From assembly GCA_001414345.1 (NCBI GenBank), contig LLCB01000472.1:1-32050 (forward strand): DNA of 32,050 bases, written 5' to 3'. This DNA is from Hymenoscyphus infarciens. Lineage: Eukaryota > Ascomycota > Leotiomycetes > Helotiales > Helotiaceae. The notes below the pieces were generated by a model that was not told the DNA's origin, did no database searches, and saw only the letters and a list, made by a program, of their open reading frames with translations. Shown one piece after another: positions 30,713 to 32,050 of the stretch (positions are counted from its first letter, which is position 1; every line of letters starts with the position of its first letter). The position numbers were made by a program, and so were the translations under genes.

Positions 30713-31606
30713 ATGCATCACGCCACCACGACCGCTCTTGATAAAATGCCTGAGCCGTACTCTTTCAACTTGTCGGAACATTCAATTCTTAGAAAGTCTT
30801 TTATGAGGCGAGGCTTGCATATTTGGTCAGTGTTTGCGTAGACACTGCATCGAGTACCTCAACCGTAGACTGACCTTTTCCACAGCTTGCTCAGGGGGTT
30901 TTCGGAGTGGAGTTAGAATGTAGCAGAATAATCGCACCACTATCTCCATTAGATGATCTGGTAAAAATTCTTCCCTCGTGGACTGATACTAATTGCTTTG
31001 CGAAGGTCGATAAGCACTCCAACGAACGCGCCCAGGGACATACCAACCATGAGGTGGAAGAGAAGAATACGACCATTACCTGTCTCCTACCACTGCCACG
31101 AACCATTCGCAGAATGCCACCCGAGCCTGCTCCAGCCACTACAACTACAGCCCCACCCAAGAAGAGGGTTACTTTTGCGGACGAGCCTGTAAGAATTGGA
31201 TTTCAGGCTTCTCGTTAAATTGCTAAGTACTTGTTGTAGATTGATATTCTCAAGGAAGCCATTCCAACGAAACGAGTTGTGTCTCTTTCAGGCCCGCCAA
31301 AATCAGCTCTCAAGAAGGTGTTTACTGCTAAGCCAGTAAGTAAACAACAACATTATGTGCTACAACTTGAGAAATTAATTCCATGCTTTAGACTAAAGTT
31401 ATTCCAACATTGCCAGAGTTGGCTTTTGAGATTGATGATGAAGGAAACCCAATGTTTGCTGGTGGAAAGAGCAATCTTGTAGAGGGGATGTTTGTGAGCT
31501 CAATATTTTTCCTCTGAAATGATAAAGAATGCTAATCAAGGAAATGTAGGACCAATTGGAGGAATTTCAACAGAAGCAGCGATCTAAACCATCGAAGTTT
31601 ACATAG
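30713..31606 (+). CDS. Small multi-exon protein with PP1-docking RVxF motif
   Basis: The confident part starts at the ATG at 31114 and has exons 31114-31188, 31240-31335, 31392-31493 and 31550-31606, all phase 0 with GT-AG sites, giving 109 residues. It contains KKRVTFAD (residues 16-23), a textbook docking motif for protein phosphatase 1 (RVxF type with basic residues before it). 'PPKSALKKVF' follows in exon 2, and exon 4 is Gln/Lys-rich. The frame stays open upstream to about 30,890, and an ATG at 30713 with a good context opens a frame containing 'HSILRKS', a SILK-type PP1 motif ([GS]IL[RK]). Joining them needs an intron of about 30,830-30,888 with a weak donor (gtgttt), so the 5' end is uncertain. 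Role as a PP1 regulator is inferred from motifs only. Confidence 0.68.
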
Positions 31607-31782
31607 AAAATTGAGTGATTTTAGGGGGGGTCATGTGACACAACCCTGAAAGTGTTTTCAAAAACTTACTTGGTATTTCCTTAAGTAACTTTATGAAAAG
31701 AAATTCTACAAAAGGCTTTGCAAAATAGAATCGAGTATAGGAACTTACAGCGAGTAATAGAAAAGTGTAAATTACCTTGCTA
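31607..31782. other. 3' flank of the RVxF gene
   Basis: Short AT-rich stretch between the stop codon and TIR element copy D. No feature seen. Confidence 0.4.
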
Positions 31783-32050
31783 GGGCGTCCTAGATGCACT
31801 AAAAAGTCGGAATCGACTAAATCGTAAATCGTAAATCGTAAATCGTAAATCGCAAATCGTAAAAGTAGGACTTGAAATTATTATCTACTCTCTTTATTAA
31901 AAAAGAGGTAGGAGAGCATTTTAATACTTCTTAGTCTCTCTCTCTTACTACTATTTCCTTCTTTAGTATATTTATTATATATATATAAAAGTATAGAAGA
32001 GAGAGGAGAGGGGGAGAGGGGGCGAGAGGGAGAGGGGGCGAGAGAGAGAG
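31783..32050. mobile_element. TIR element copy D (left part, cut by window end)
   Basis: Starts 'gggcgtcctagatgcac' right after TA (31781-31782), then 'aaaagtcgg' and six tandem units of aaatcgt/aaatcgc (31817-31861), matching the left end of copy C. The octamer array is absent from the visible part; later AG-rich tracts resemble the purine-rich interior. The right end is outside the window. Confidence 0.78.

Overview
The window looks like a nuclear segment of a filamentous ascomycete. Its genes carry several short GT–AG introns, its families (Rap-type GTPase, acuF-type C2H2 protein, DUF7580-like protein) are typical of Pezizomycotina, and its transposons show C:G to T:A decay that looks like repeat-induced point mutation (RIP). 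No species can be named from the sequence alone.

Layout. 1-1143 holds two abutting copies of a short element with terminal inverted repeats (TIRs) and a TA target site. 1146-2400 is decayed sequence with a possible Tc1/mariner relic. 2400-4924 is intergenic. 4925-6422 is an intact nine-exon Rap/Rsr1 (krev-1) GTPase gene. 6423-7788 is low-complexity flank, including a seven-run G-tract array. 7789-8652 is a complete copy of the TIR element. 8945-9817 (minus) and about 10,210-12,425 (plus) are two divergent pseudogenes, one DUF7580-like and one acuF-type zinc-finger. 12,426-25,638 is a nested transposon block. It contains a hAT-like MITE in the end of the zinc-finger pseudogene, a complete 8,092 bp Ty3/Gypsy chromovirus with 496 bp LTRs, a 2,492 bp non-autonomous LTR element in the opposite orientation with 283 bp LTRs, a solo LTR split by an 889 bp hAT-like MITE, and a further 483 bp hAT-like insertion.

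25,639-31,782 is gene-bearing again. It has a three-exon gene of unknown function on the minus strand (26,726-28,545), a divergent small gene (29,250-29,943), an 87-codon ORF encoding a repeated TPGSVDR motif, and a small multi-exon gene ending at 31,606 whose protein carries a textbook PP1-docking RVxF motif. A fourth copy of the TIR element starts at 31,783 and runs off the window.

The genes do not form an obvious pathway. The strongest unusual points are the RIP boundary that runs through the two LTRs of the chromovirus, the coding-poor LTR element with intact replication signals, the TIR family built from 7-bp and 8-bp tandem units, the candidate PP1 regulator, and the divergent pair of decayed family members. 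No clear new defence or biosynthetic system was found.
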